In this document: piece after piece, positions 1-10,590 of the stretch
How positions within the stretch are numbered: the first letter of the stretch is position 1
Layout: every line of letters starts with the position of its first letter
NCBI GenBank assembly: GCA_944472155.2
Contig: OX235279.1
Coordinates: 122,070,110-122,134,109, forward strand
DNA length: 64,000 nucleotides
Reading direction: 5' to 3'
Source: Trichobilharzia szidati
Taxonomy: Eukaryota > Platyhelminthes > Trematoda > Strigeidida > Schistosomatidae
Notes under the pieces: model-generated
What the model was told of the DNA's origin: nothing
Databases searched by the model: none
Seen by the model: the letters and a program-made list of their open reading frames with translations, nothing else
Translations under genes and position numbers: made by a program

Positions 1-2
1 GA

Positions 3-1035
3 ACTCCTTCATCCAACTGGGAGCATGATAATATGCTCAGCAACACTTCTAGTGTTACAGCCAATCTTCTCTTCAGTTATAAAATTATCGGAGGTGTTTT
101 CAACATGCCAGAAGTATCATGGCATTCACTCCGAGGACCCAAAATGTATGATAATCTCCGGAATTCCATCGTCACAGGAGGGTAGATACAACACATAAAT
201 TCACCCACTACATCCGCAAATATCCTACACCTTATTTCCACGAACAACATAACACCATCTACAGTACATATGGGAGATGAATTTCCAGGTAGTGACCATA
301 AAACAGTGGTGTGCTCTTTTAACATCTTTCCTGAAACAAAATGCAGTGGTGAAGCTGACCAGGCACCTATAAGATTGTACAAACATACTGACTGGGACTT
401 GTATCAGCATATAATTAGATGCTCTAATTGGGACTCGTGCTTTTCAAACGACTAATCAGAGGCAGCTTTTAGCAACTTTCATCACAGTATTAAGTCAACT
501 CATGATGTCATTCCACCTGAGAAGATTCTTAGCTTCAAATTCCCCCAAAGCGATTATATTCCGACATCGTCAAGGAGAAGTATACGAAAGCACTCAATAA
601 AGTACTACAGATATCATGACTTATCACCGTTAATTGCTATAACGTCCTTTCTCACTAGAATTCAAGAGTTGAAATATATAAGCCTCAGAAACAAAGAAAT
701 GCGGGCCATTCAGCCACCGCATAACCCAGGAGAAATAGCCAAACTTTTAAAAAGTAGGCTAACAAACTCCAAAACAGCCTATGCAAAAATAAAATACTTA
801 GACGGCATTACTTAAGAGAATACTGAGGTGATATGTGAACTTATTAGCGAGCACTTTACCAGACTATACACCCTGGATAACGATAAGATCGTGGATTTCC
901 CGCGTAAAACAGACAAATGTCTAAGTGAGATACTTTTCACCACACTAGGGATCGATAAAGCTATCGCAAATCTTAAGCTTAGTAACACTCCTAGTCCAGA
1001 CAGTATATATTCCATTCTGCTGAAAAACGGTGGTA
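3..1035 (+). pseudogene. Non-LTR retrotransposon remnant (endonuclease to start of RT)
   Basis: Frame 3 reads as the C-terminal half of an apurinic-type (EEP) endonuclease: FNMPEVSW (the GDFN-like box), a QHINSP stretch, TNNITPSTVHMGDEF and the catalytic-type GSDHKTVV near 290-305. After a frame change it continues through a basic linker (SRRSIRKHSIKYYRYHD) to the start of a reverse transcriptase (NTPSPDSIYSILLKNGG) near 980-1030. Stop codons at about 187 and 812 and frame changes show it is dead. It is cut at the left window edge and ends abruptly about 1035, where Penelope-type sequence begins. The clade looks Jockey/CR1-like and may be the family of the relic at 11.6-13.0 kb; that is inference. 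Confidence 0.75.
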
Positions 1036-1318
1036 ATGTGTTCAATTTAACTCGTACTCAATCCAGTAAATAATACTGTTTCACTGTGTGATACATATAA
1101 TAAACAAACTAATATGGAATTAATCCCTCTATGCTAAAGTATGGCAATCCCTAATCATATTTTAGCTCTACCATTTTTTTCATTTTGTCTATTCAGTTTG
1201 TATACTCTTCCTTTATTACGTCAATTGTTACTACTTCTATTCTCATTTTAAATTTTCCCCGGTAATATTTTACTTGCTCCACTTGTCATTCTAAATCAAT
1301 TCGAATCCCGATGGGTGT

Positions 1319-1364
1319 GTACTGCTGAAGAGTCCCAAACTAGGACGACACAGCTGTCCAGTAC
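1319..1364 (+). ncRNA. Degenerate hammerhead ribozyme, unit 1
   Basis: Stem I strands GTACTG (1319-1324) and CAGTAC (1359-1364) pair perfectly. Between them lie a consensus CUGANGA core (CTGAAGA, 1325-1331), stem II GTCC/GGAC with a 7-nt loop, GACA where GAAA is expected (1347-1350), a short stem III within ACAGCTGT, and the TC cleavage position (1357-1358). The single core defect is the conserved A14 changed to C, which should abolish or strongly reduce cleavage. Confidence 0.75.
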
Positions 1365-1646
1365 TCCCAGGCTTTCCAATGGTTCTCTGACTAATGTCAG
1401 CTCATGATGAAAATCCTGTAACCAATCAAATCCCTACAAACCAACACTTGAATATCAATGAGATGCTCAATAGCGACTTGCCCTATTCAGGTAGGTAGTC
1501 ACCTGGGGTTCTAGTGAGAAGTCGTGACCAGTAGGGTGCAGCAGGTCGGGTGTGAGGACAAATACTCGCCGAAGACATTGGCTAGAGGTCGCGCTATGTC
1601 GTGAATTGGCAGAAGTTAGAATTCATGGGCCATTGGGTCGGGTCCC

Positions 1647-1703
1647 AGTGGCTTAATGGCATACGAGCTCGCCTTGTAACCAGAAGGTCATGGGTTCGAA
1701 TCC
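1647..1703 (+). promoter_or_regulatory. Internal RNA polymerase III promoter (A and B boxes) of the retroposon
   Basis: An A-box-like stretch (GTGGCTTAATGGC, about 1648-1660) and a B-box (GGGTTCGAATCC, 1692-1703) have tRNA-type spacing and sit just upstream of the second ribozyme. A transcript starting near 1640 would contain the whole hammerhead. Confidence 0.65.
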
Positions 1704-1713
1704 CGGTGGGTGC

Positions 1714-1759
1714 GTACTGTCGAAGAGCCCCAAACTAGGACGAAACAGCTGTCCAGTAC
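1714..1759 (+). ncRNA. Degenerate hammerhead ribozyme, unit 2
   Basis: Same fold as unit 1: stem I GTACTG/CAGTAC is intact, stem II is GCCC/GGAC with one mismatch and the same 7-nt loop CAAACTA, GAAA is intact (1742-1745), and stem III and the TC cleavage position are retained. The first core reads TCGAAGA instead of CUGANGA (C3 and U4 changed). The two units thus carry different core lesions. Confidence 0.75.
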
Positions 1760-2136
1760 TCTCAGGCTTTCCAATGGTTCTCTGACTAATGTCAGCTCAT
1801 GATGAAAATCCTGTAACCAATCAAATCCCTACAAACCAACACTTAAATCAATTCTGTTTTGTAACATTAAATTTTATGTTATCAAATTTCACACAATATT
1901 ACGTAACGTTTTTATCTTATTCGATTTGCCTACTAATCCTATAATCGCACACCCTTTCCAAGTTCTACCCATCTAATGAATTATTCTACATATGACATTA
2001 ATTGTTTTGTCACTTGACATTTAACCACGATTATAATCGGAAACATATTGACTACATTTCATACTACTACTATTATTATTTTATGCATTCACATCTATGA
2101 TTCAATCCCCTCACCGAATATAACTTCTTAAAAACC

Positions 2137-4379
2137 ATATATATACGATTTTACAGCTTGATACTAAATTTGTTGAATAGTGTGTTCGCTGAATAACTTG
2201 TCTTGATTTTCTATGTTACAATGGGAATTTTCCGTGAATTGAAAAATAGCAAAGATCCCTCGACAGTAAAAGAACCTAATGGGTTTCTGCGTTACTTTGT
2301 CGAAATTGCCGTGGTGAATGCGGAGATTTGTTTTCTTAATGAATGCATTAATAATTATGAGTATGATTGGGATGGGCTCAAAGCGACGCAATGCTACGAC
2401 TACAGTTATTGCGCGAAAACGCAGAAGTTGACACTGAAGAAAGGTGGGAGAGTGGCTTATTGCTGATCAGCAGATATGGCAGTGGTCACAAATGTGAGTC
2501 GCTCCGATATGCAGGAGAACAACATGCATTTTTTGACAGCGAGAATTATACGTGAGTCTAGATGCTTGACAATAAAAAAATGCTTTTGCTGTTAACATCT
2601 ACCAGCCTTCTCAGGTTAGTGTTAAGATGCTACCCCATGTACCCTACAGAAATCCGTGAGATATCTGACAGGTCAGCTTGTTCTACAGATTCTAAACTTT
2701 AAGATCTTCGAATTCACTTCTCACTGAAATATCACTTATCTCCCTCACTATAGTCTCTTAAGTCACGCACTATTATAATTACATAGAGCTAAAACTGACT
2801 GTTGTTTGTATTCGTTGCTTAAGCAATTGCTATAAGTCTGGTTGCTTCGGAGAAAAACAGAACACCATTGTATGAATGAAGCTATATTTTCATCGAAAAC
2901 GTCATAGTTTCCACGGTGTGACCATTATGGTTAGCATTAAACACCTCAAATGTATACTATCATTCCAAAGACTCAGTAGTTCCCAATCCTGTGAATGTAC
3001 TTTTAATGATGCATTATCAATAATTTTTTTACACCATTTTGCAGCTTCGCAGGAAGTTACCCTTTTACTGAAATAGCTATTAATCAAGTGGGGGCATTGC
3101 ACTTACACATATATAAGTTGTTTATCAGTCGGCTGGAAAGCGAACGAAGTTTGGGCTGGCGCTCAACCTTGACGGCGACCTTAGTGAATGGTCTACAACT
3201 TAACTTTATACGAATTTTGTGGCAGGACTTAAATGTCACATTCTGTTTAAATTTCTCTTGGATATTATTTTTGCCAATAATTTTTATTAAAATTCTGTTG
3301 TGTTATCTGGATTGATGGGAATTCCCATTTCCTGGCTAGATATGTTAGTATCCGCGTCATGTTATCTGACTGCGACACACTCGTGGCATATTGGCTGCAA
3401 CGATTAATGTGACAGAAATTAAACGTCACGTACAAGGTCATTGATGGAGTGAGACGCTCCAAGGTCATTTTCGTCCATGTTAGTCGGCCATGTTGGATTG
3501 CAGTTCTGTAGCTGTTCGTTTACACATTGGTTTTTCCGTTTATCCAGCAGTTATTCACAACTTCTCTTGATGCACATTGTTCACAAATGTTGCGTTTCAC
3601 TTCATTATTGTTTCCGTTCCTGTTAAAATTAGTTATTTCGTTTGTTTGGAAAGTTTTTACCAACAGGTCAGTTCATTCATTTCATTGTTATTGTTTCATA
3701 CGTTACATTCATGCATGGCTTCAGTACTTTAGTTGTTTTTCAGATATTAATGAATTAGTACTGTGTAGAAATTTTGGTGATTATGCAGGTGAACATGTTT
3801 GGGAGGCAGAAGCCATTGTTTCCAGTTCATTTTTGGGTCCCGTTATTGTTGTTGGCTGAATTGGTTACTTAATATGTAGGAATCTGGAAAAAATGTCTTT
3901 CACGTTCATGTTTGCAGCATGCAACAATCTACGGATGAATCTGGTGAAGAGAGCACGATCAGGGTTGATATTAGCAAAGTTTTCGAAGAACAAATTAAAC
4001 CTAGAGAATTTAGAACCTGGTTTGAGGTTTAAAAAGCTTCGAAGCTTTTCGACAAGGTGTGTGTTGTCAGCTGAAAAATCAGATATATTGTGAGAGAATC
4101 AAAAGCAAGCAAAGATGAGCCACATGTGAAGTATGTGTGGTGTTTGTATGTACTTTTGGAAGCAAAATTAGGAAGCAATAGGAAATCCCTAAATGATTGT
4201 TAATGCCTAGTGTACTAGATCCAAACGAACGAACCAGGACTGTATGTAGTGAACGCGGTGTTAACAACCATTTTATTTGTTTCAAAACGATTTGAAAAGC
4301 GGATAACATACGATGATCTGGTGAGTGTTTGGTAAGAATTTAACCAATTTATCATCAAGCTGTACAATCGTATATATAT
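2137..4379. mobile_element. Unclassified block flanked by about 43-bp inverted repeats (possible DNA transposon)
   Basis: The + strand at 2137-2179 (ATATATACGATTTTACAGCT...) closely matches the minus strand from 4379 down to 4336 (ATATATACGATTGTACAGCT...), with roughly eight mismatches. A third related end lies at about 20566-20606. Inside are short ORFs of unknown nature: one at 2367-2555 stops within a GTGAGT donor-like site, and one at 3893-4093 is basic and starts MSFTFMFAACNNLRM. No DDE/D catalytic signature could be recognised. Flanks are AT-rich, so a TA target is possible but unproven. It could also be host sequence flanked by a repeat. Confidence 0.35.
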
Positions 4380-4425
4380 TCAGATTCATATTTATTGGTT
4401 GAGGATAGAAGGCTTGGAGCCTATG

Positions 4426-7230
4426 TTAATCCTTTTCTAGTAAATTTCTGTGGTTGTCCAAACCATTCTTGAACGAATCAACTGAGGTTGCAGACACCAC
4501 TTCTTCTGGGAGTCGGTTCCAAGAGTTTGCGACTCGGTGTGAGAACCAGTACTCAACAGCAATATGATTTCTTCTTGGCTTTTGAACTCTCCTGCTATGT
4601 CCTGTAAGGTGTTCCGACCTGGTGGGAAGGAAAAGAGAAAATAGGTCAGGTCCGTAGTCATTATTTAAAATTTTAAACATTGTGATTAAATCTCCTCTCT
4701 GCCTACGGTATGACAAGGAGAAGAGATTTAAACTGTCTAGTCTTTCCTCGTATGATAAGTTAGTCATGCCATGAATCATACGTGTTGCTTTCCTTTGAAC
4801 CCTTTCTAGAATAAGTGAGTCCCCTTTTAGACAAAGGCTGGCGGCCTGGATGCAGTTTCCCAGTCTTGACCTCACCAGAGATGTATATAAGGAGGTGAAC
4901 ATATCTCTGGTGATTCTAGTGAAGGCTCTACGAATTGCCCATAATGACCTGAAACTACGTGCAGCCACCACGCGACAGTGTGCTGTAGTTTTTAAGTCGT
5001 GGCTATCTATGACACCTAAGTCCAAGTAAGTCTGAACTGATGGAAGTGTAATTCCCTCTAGTTCATAAGAGCTCGTGCTTGCTTGTCCAATGCGCATGGT
5101 TGCACATTTTGTCACGTTTATCGGGAGCATCCATTCTATGGACCACTCTGACAATTTGTTGAGGTCCTCTTGCAACGTGGACGTGTCACTGTTGCCCTTC
5201 AGCTCTCTCCAAATTTTTAAGTCATCTGCGTATAGGACCATAGGGGAATCGGTTAGCAGAGATAACTCATTGATATACAAAATAAATAGGAGAGGTCCGA
5301 GTACCGTGCCTTGTGGCACTCCGCTGCGTACTGCTGTCCAAGAGGAGAGTTTCGAGTTGATCCTAACCCTCTGCCTCCTATCTATGAGGAATTCCCTGAG
5401 CCAGTTTAGTAAGCTGCCCTTGATACCAAGACTTTCTAACTTCATGAGTAGTCTTTTGTGAGGTACTTTATCAAAGGCTTTGCTGAAGTCTATGAAGACG
5501 ACGTCAACGGGTCTTCTGTTGTCCCTGGATTTAACCCAGCTTTCTCTTGCAGTGAGAAGATTTGACAGGCATGAGAGGTTCCTTCGGAAGCCATGCTGTG
5601 CTCTTGATAATAAGCTTCTATTTTCTAGATATGCCATTATGCTTTTCTTGATGATTCATTCCAGTGTCTTAATTAAAGTGCTGGTGAGACTGGTAGGCCT
5701 GTAATTTGAAGGGCTTTGCCTTGATCCTCCTTTGTGGATGGGGGTTACTATGGCGTCTTTCCAGTCACGCGGTAACACTCCATTTTGGAGAGAAAGCTTG
5801 AAAATCGTAGTCAAAGGGCCGGCTATGTGTGCTGATAACTCCTTGAGAAGCCTTGGGTGAAGATTATCAGGACCCATTGATTTCCCTGCATCTAGTTTCC
5901 TTAGGCAGTTGAGCACGATGCCTTGGTCGATGTCAACGGAATCTATCCCATGTTCTTCTGATGCGGCCAGAGCTGATCCTGTAGGCAGTGACGACTCCTG
6001 GGTGAAAACTTGGGAGAAGTAGTTTGCCATTGCTTCTGCTTTTTCTTGATCTTCGATTGTATCATTGTCAATAGTCAGGTTTGGGACACCATTGGATGTT
6101 TTATTCCTGAAGTTCATGTACGAGAAAATTTTCTTAGGTTGTACCTTTGCATTTTGAGCCAGGTGTGCTTCGAATTTCATCCTTGATTTGCGGATTTCTG
6201 CAATAGCTTTATTTCTAGCAGTGTTATATAATTGCCTGGTCTCAGAAGTCTCAAATGTGGCAAACAAGTTCCAACATTTGTGTTTACGTCTAAGTAACTT
6301 ACGGATCTCTCGGTTTATCCAAGGAGGGCAGTGTTTCCGACCCTTTGGAACAGACCAAGGGATGAAAGGTTCAGTTACTTGGGCGTAAAGTTGTTTAAAT
6401 TGGTTCCATGCGGCTTCTACTTGAGACTCTGGGTTGATGTACCAGTTTACTGAGTTGGCTGCTGAGACGATTGCATTTATATCAGCTTTCCAAACGTTTG
6501 GTCGAAATGGGGTTTTGGCCCTTGCTGCCGTTGCTGTGAACTTGAAAGTGAGCACAGCATGGTCACTTCTTTCTAAAGGAGGAAGATGTTGTATGAGACC
6601 TAGATCCTCACCATGGGAGAACACTAGGTCCAGAGTTGAGGAGGAGTGCTGTGAGTCATAGCGCGTGGGCTTGATGATATGTTGGACTAGAGCTAACGAT
6701 ATACTAGATTCCAGCAGTTTATAATCAAAAGAGTTGACTGAGGATGGAGTTGTTAGGCTCGTCCAGTCAACTGTTGGGGCATTGAAGTCGCCAACTACGA
6801 GACTTCGACATTTCGAGGTCCAGGAGCCTAGCTTCTCTATCAGGAAGTCATCTGCACTGCAGTTAGGACTGTGGTACATAGCAATGAGGTCAATGTCTTG
6901 GCCTATGCATTTAAGTCTGCAGCGTAGAAGTTCGCACGACTCACTTTCGTGAGCGAGTGCTTCGATACTACGCACGGTTAAGCATTTCTTGAGGTAAATG
7001 ACTACGCCACCTCCTTTGCGGTTTAGTCGGTCCACCCTATGCACTTCGAAGTTTGGCAGGTTAACTTCGCTGTCAATGACATCGGGTGTGAGCCATGTCT
7101 CTGTGATAATAATTACATCCGGGTTTCTGGAGTCTATCATGTTAACCAGCTCAGTCCGTTTATTTAACAGGCTGCGGGCGTTTGTGTAGCAAACTGTTAA
7201 TCCAATTTGGTGCTTCCCCGGCCTACCCAC
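4426..7230 (-). pseudogene. CR1-like ORF2: EEP endonuclease plus reverse transcriptase, one premature stop
   Basis: Two open stretches (7230-5656, 524 aa; 5637-4426, 403 aa) are in the same frame, separated only by a TGA at 5658-5656 and six sense codons. The N-terminal part is an endonuclease with YTNARSL, ITETWL, VVGDFNAP and RSDHAVL boxes. The RT begins around DNLHPRLLKE and continues through PIHKGG, SNYRP, HGFRRN, DFSKAFDKVPH, SGVPQGTVLGPLLF and the catalytic LYADDLKI, all intact. The protein would nick DNA and prime cDNA from the 3' end of its RNA. A C-to-T change in a CGA codon could explain the stop. Otherwise it is full length (about 930 codons), suggesting recent activity. Confidence 0.9.
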
Positions 7231-8369
7231 AGAGGTTTCGGGATCATTAAACTGCGAACTTGAACAACCCGAAAACCCTTAATCTTAAGGTTCTTTTCGC
7301 CGTTTCGGCGTCGTTCGCTTAATTCTAGGGCAGCAGACTGTCTTTTGACACGGTCTGCCAGGCTTAAGTCGGCGCGGACATATATGCCTGATCCTTTAAG
7401 TATATGAGAGTTGCTTGGAATAGCATCCCTCTCTTCTTTAGAGTTTAGTACGACTTTGAGGAGACGTACAGGCTGACTTACTGTAGGGTCAGGCTTTTGG
7501 CCTATTCTATATACACTGTGTATAGTGATGCCTGATACTGTTTGTGGCAGTAGCTTGTCTAAAAGGGGCTTAACCAAGTTAAGGTCATGCTCAAATCTAG
7601 TCTTGGGTTCGGGGGCCAATGACTCTTCCACTTTGTGGAGAATGAGCGACCTGTCAGAGAGATCAGGTTTGCTTGCCGTGGCTTTCTTGCTCTGCGGCGT
7701 GAATGTCTTTCTGTCCCTCGTGGGCAGTGTGGCCAATGTACTGTCCTTATCTCGCTTTTTGCGAGAGACTACGTTACGCCATTCATTGGCGTTCCCCTCA
7801 CTAGTCGTAGCAGGATTTATCTGCCTGCTACTCACCGGTGTGGACGTGGCTTGATCCACTAGTACCTGGGTGACTTGAGTTGCAGGTTTACGACCCCTGG
7901 TACGCCTCTTCTTTGTGGCAGTCTTTCCGTTACTGTCACTGGAGGGCTTATCCAGTATCGTGGGGGCAGCCTGGGTGACTGGAATGTGGTGAGTGCTCTT
8001 GTGTCCTGAAGGGCACTCTGTCATTGACAAAGACTCATTAGGAACATGTACTGTTCGGTCGATGACGCTAGTCGCATCTTCGGTGTCTGAGAAGTAGTTA
8101 GTCTTCTCCTGTGATGGAAGACCCTTGCAGTCCATGAGCTTTAAAGCCTCGCTAAGAGTGGCAATGGCTTCTGTAATACGGAGTTTGGGAGTACTACAAC
8201 AGTCATTGCACAACCAGTTTTCTAGAGGTTTACAGCAGCGTTTGTATGCCGCAGGAGTTAGGTTTGTGCACATACTGTGAAACCATCTCTCGCAGTTATC
8301 ACACTGCATTCCCTCATCCACTGGGAATTGGCACATAACCCTTCCACAGCGGTTTTTTTTGATGGGCAT
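7197..8369 (-). CDS. CR1-like ORF1 protein with PHD-type zinc finger
   Basis: A 390-aa uninterrupted ORF opening with MPIKKNRCG. Residues 8-57 form a C4HC3 PHD-like finger: Cys8, Cys13, Cys23, Cys26, His31, Cys34, Cys54, Cys57. A low-complexity basic middle (KKRRTRGRK about 150-165, a likely nuclear or RNA-binding patch) follows. A C-terminal folded region (about 240-385) contains LILHKVEES and VVLNSKEERDAIPSN, resembling the RNA-binding C-terminal domain of LINE ORF1 proteins. The expected role is binding element RNA in a ribonucleoprotein. ATG 8369 is chosen because the finger begins directly after it. It overlaps the ORF2 start by 34 bp; how ORF2 is translated is not evident. Confidence 0.85.
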   Translation of the reverse strand: MPIKKNRCGRVMCQFPVDEGMQCDNCERWFHSMCTNLTPAAYKRCCKPLENWLCNDCCSTPKLRITEAIATLSEALKLMDCKGLPSQEKTNYFSDTEDATSVIDRTVHVPNESLSMTECPSGHKSTHHIPVTQAAPTILDKPSSDSNGKTATKKRRTRGRKPATQVTQVLVDQATSTPVSSRQINPATTSEGNANEWRNVVSRKKRDKDSTLATLPTRDRKTFTPQSKKATASKPDLSDRSLILHKVEESLAPEPKTRFEHDLNLVKPLLDKLLPQTVSGITIHSVYRIGQKPDPTVSQPVRLLKVVLNSKEERDAIPSNSHILKGSGIYVRADLSLADRVKRQSAALELSERRRNGEKNLKIKGFRVVQVRSLMIPKPLWVGRGSTKLD

Positions 8370-8671
8370 ACTGTCTAGAACAGACTGGTAAAGAAATTTA
8401 AATATAACTTAGATGTATATAGACCTTTATAAATCAGCGATAAAAATCAATGAGTGCACAAAAATATATATAACTATTATGTTATAAAAAAACAATTTCC
8501 TATAATTAAAATAGACTCAGATCTGAAAAGTAAACTAACTTTGATCAGAATAAACTGATTTAAAGTTAATCTGTAGACTTTTGGAGCGTATAATAACAAA
8601 AGCCAAAACTAAACAAGAGCGTGTAAAATTCACTCCCTTTTCAAAGTTCGCGCGGTAGCGGTAGCGGTGTG

Positions 8672-10590
8672 AATGCATGAAATAATAATAATATGAAATG
8701 CAATTAAAACCAAAATGTTTGTGATTATGATCGTAGTTAAATGTCAAGTGGCAAAGCAAATTAATGTCATATATAGAATAATTCATAAGATGGATAGAAC
8801 TTGAAAAAGGTGTGCAATTATAAGATTAGTAGACAAATCGAAAAAATAAAAACGTTACGTAATATTGTGTGAAATTTAATAGCATAGAATTTAATGTTGC
8901 ATAAAGGAATTGATTTAGAATGACAAGTGAAATAATACCGGGGACAATTAAAAGTGAGAGTAGTAATAGTAACAATTGACTTAATAAGGAAGAGTATACA
9001 AATTGAATAGACAAAAATGAAAAAATGAAGAATTGGTAGAGCTAAAATATGATTGGAGATTACCATACTTTAGCATAGAGGGATTAAGACCATGAAAGTT
9101 GGAGGGGTTGAACGAACTTTTTCTGTACACAGAGATCTGGCTTTTCTGTTTCGATAGCCAAAGCTTCAGCAATACAGATGAGTCGGGTACGTAGGGATTT
9201 GGGTAGATTACTCTTTGCCTTGTAGATGACTTTGAAGGCGGAGGCTATAGAGATGGGGTGATCATTATCGACCAGATGTTCAATAATCGCGCTTCTTATT
9301 GCTCCACTACCACCTTTTCGTAACCATGCAGGATAGTGTTCTTGCACCCTCTTGGACAAAACTCGTGTCGAACGACTGATATACCTAGCTCCACACGAGC
9401 AGGTGAATTGATAAACACACATAGAGTTGGTCAGCAGCTGGATCTTGTCCTTCAGGTTATTGAACAATAATGGTCGACTAGAAAAGGCTATTCTCAGGGA
9501 TGCAGCAGGGAATGTTCTTTTCAGGGATTGTGATATCCTCCGTTTCATGATATCGGAAGCCAAGTCCCCTTTGAATTCCAAGCTCATGTAAAGTATCTTC
9601 TTGGGTACGGTTGATAACTCACGTTTTTTAGGATTTGAATGAATATTCTTATCTATAAAACGTGGTGGAAATCCATTTTCTATTAGGATTTTCCTCAAGA
9701 TGTATAACTCATCTTCCACAGTATCAGGGCTACATATGCGCCGAATACGAGTGGCAAGCGACCGGACCAGGTTTCGTTTTCGACCAATGGGTACCCAGCT
9801 GTAGAAATTTGTCAGTTGACCATTCCATGACAGCTTGCGATAAATCGATCTTTTCAGGGTTCCATCGGTCCTTCTTGATAAGTTCACATCGAGGAAATGC
9901 ATGCTAGACTCGTTCTCCATTTCGAGTGTGAATTTTATCGCCGGATGGCAACCATTAAATACATCTAATATATTATTTAAGTTACAATCACTATTACAAA
10001 TAATAAAGGTGTCATCTACATACCTTTTATACATTTGAAAACTTTGGATTATAGGCTTCAGCTGATCATTTTCTAGACTGGACATAAAACAGTCTGCAAG
10101 GAGAGGACCCAAGGGAGAACCCATTGCAATACCATCCTTCTGTCTGTAGATTGCTTCATTGAAAGTAAACTGTGCATTCAATGTACATCTCAGAAGTAGT
10201 TCTTTCAGATCTGTAGTGGGTATACCTATATTCAATTTGTTGTCTTCTATATATTTGCATATAAAAGATATAGTTTCTGTTACGATCGTTCTGTCAGTGG
10301 AACTAGCAAGAATAACGTTCCAAATTTTGGTCTACAATCGGTGGTTTTTTCGAAGTTACACCAAGCTGAGAAGCTGATTATTATTCGGGATGAAAGAATT
10401 GGCTGGTTACAAATTGCTTGTTTCAGTTCAAATAGTGAAATTTCTATTTTTCGGATGCTTGTGATTTCTCCATGGCTATTAACACGGTTGCCCATAATTT
10501 ATAAGAAAACTTTAAATAAATTTTCCTTTGAACCAATGGTCTTCTTTTTCTTGGCGAAACATTTGTTGACACGAATAGGCGAATAGATGG
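8672..10590 (-). mobile_element. Penelope-like element, 5'-truncated
   Basis: Contains the RT plus GIY-YIG ORF and about 410 bp of 3' non-coding sequence (9083-8672), shared in opposite orientation with 1118-2092. Upstream of the main frame, 10495-10280 carries further RT-N-terminal-like peptide in another frame (KFGTLFLLVPLTERS), implying a frameshift near 10310. The 3' end abuts the 5' end of the CR1-like element at about 8671. Confidence 0.75.
9084..10310 (-). pseudogene. Penelope-like polyprotein: RT core and GIY-YIG endonuclease
   Basis: The open frame runs from just after a TAG near 10325 to the stop at 9084; an internal ATG at 10235 would give 383 aa. RT motifs: IYRQKDGIAMGSPLGPLLAD and YKRYVDDTFIIC (the catalytic YVDD). 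Then MHFLDVNLSRR and a linker typical of Penelope-like elements. The C-terminal third is a GIY-YIG-type nuclease with YQFTCSCGARYISRS, where the usual YIG is YIS, and VQEH with the conserved Glu region. The element would nick the target and copy its RNA. Truncation at the N-terminus and the G-to-S change argue that this copy is defective. Confidence 0.85.

Larger units (their letters stand above)
1303..1844 (+). mobile_element. Smalpha-like ribozyme-bearing retroposon, tandem dimer, with TSD
   Basis: Two head-to-tail units with a 395-bp period (ribozyme stem I starts at 1319 and 1714). Unit 1 is 5'-truncated inside the tRNA B-box; unit 2 has an A-box-like element, a B-box (GGTTCGAATCC) and a body ending in ACAAACCAACACTT. 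The pair is flanked by an exact 10-bp direct repeat, AAATCAATTC, at 1293-1302 and 1845-1854, which in the related copy near 8.9 kb occurs once. This is therefore one insertion event of a dimer. Schistosome Smalpha elements are known tRNA-promoter retroposons or satellites encoding hammerhead ribozymes; assignment here rests on promoter boxes and the ribozyme fold, not on a database match. Confidence 0.8.
1050..2092 (+). repeat. Penelope-like element 3' non-coding region, interrupted
   Basis: From about 1055 to 1115 the sequence matches the minus strand at 51222-51275, the tail of a Penelope-like element (shared core TACTGTTTCACTGTGTGATA). From about 1118 to 1302 and again from 1845 to about 2092 it matches the reverse complement of 8672-9083, the 3' flank of the Penelope-like ORF at 9084-10310. 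The match is split by the 542-bp insertion at 1303-1844. Both copies lose similarity after the same ATGCATTCACA, which probably marks the element end. No coding sequence is seen. Confidence 0.65.
4380..8671 (-). mobile_element. Near-full-length CR1-like non-LTR retrotransposon
   Basis: A 4.3-kb element in reverse orientation: about 300 bp 5' leader (8671-8370), ORF1 (8369-7197), ORF2 (7230-4426, one in-frame stop) and a short 3' UTR containing AATAAA that ends in AATATGAATCTGAAT near 4380. ORF1 and ORF2 overlap by 34 bp in different frames, as in many LINEs. There is no poly(A) tail, consistent with CR1-type ends. The 5' boundary is placed where similarity between the two Penelope 3' flanks stops. 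No target duplication was identified. Confidence 0.8.

Noticed and set aside
2203..2466. 87-codon ORF as a host gene
   Set aside because: Open in both strands, no known motif, and located inside the unassigned inverted-repeat block; kept only as part of that block.
3527..3859. 110-codon ORF as a gene
   Set aside because: The peptide is Phe/Ser/Cys-rich without motif, typical of AT-rich non-coding sequence, and lacks convincing splice context.
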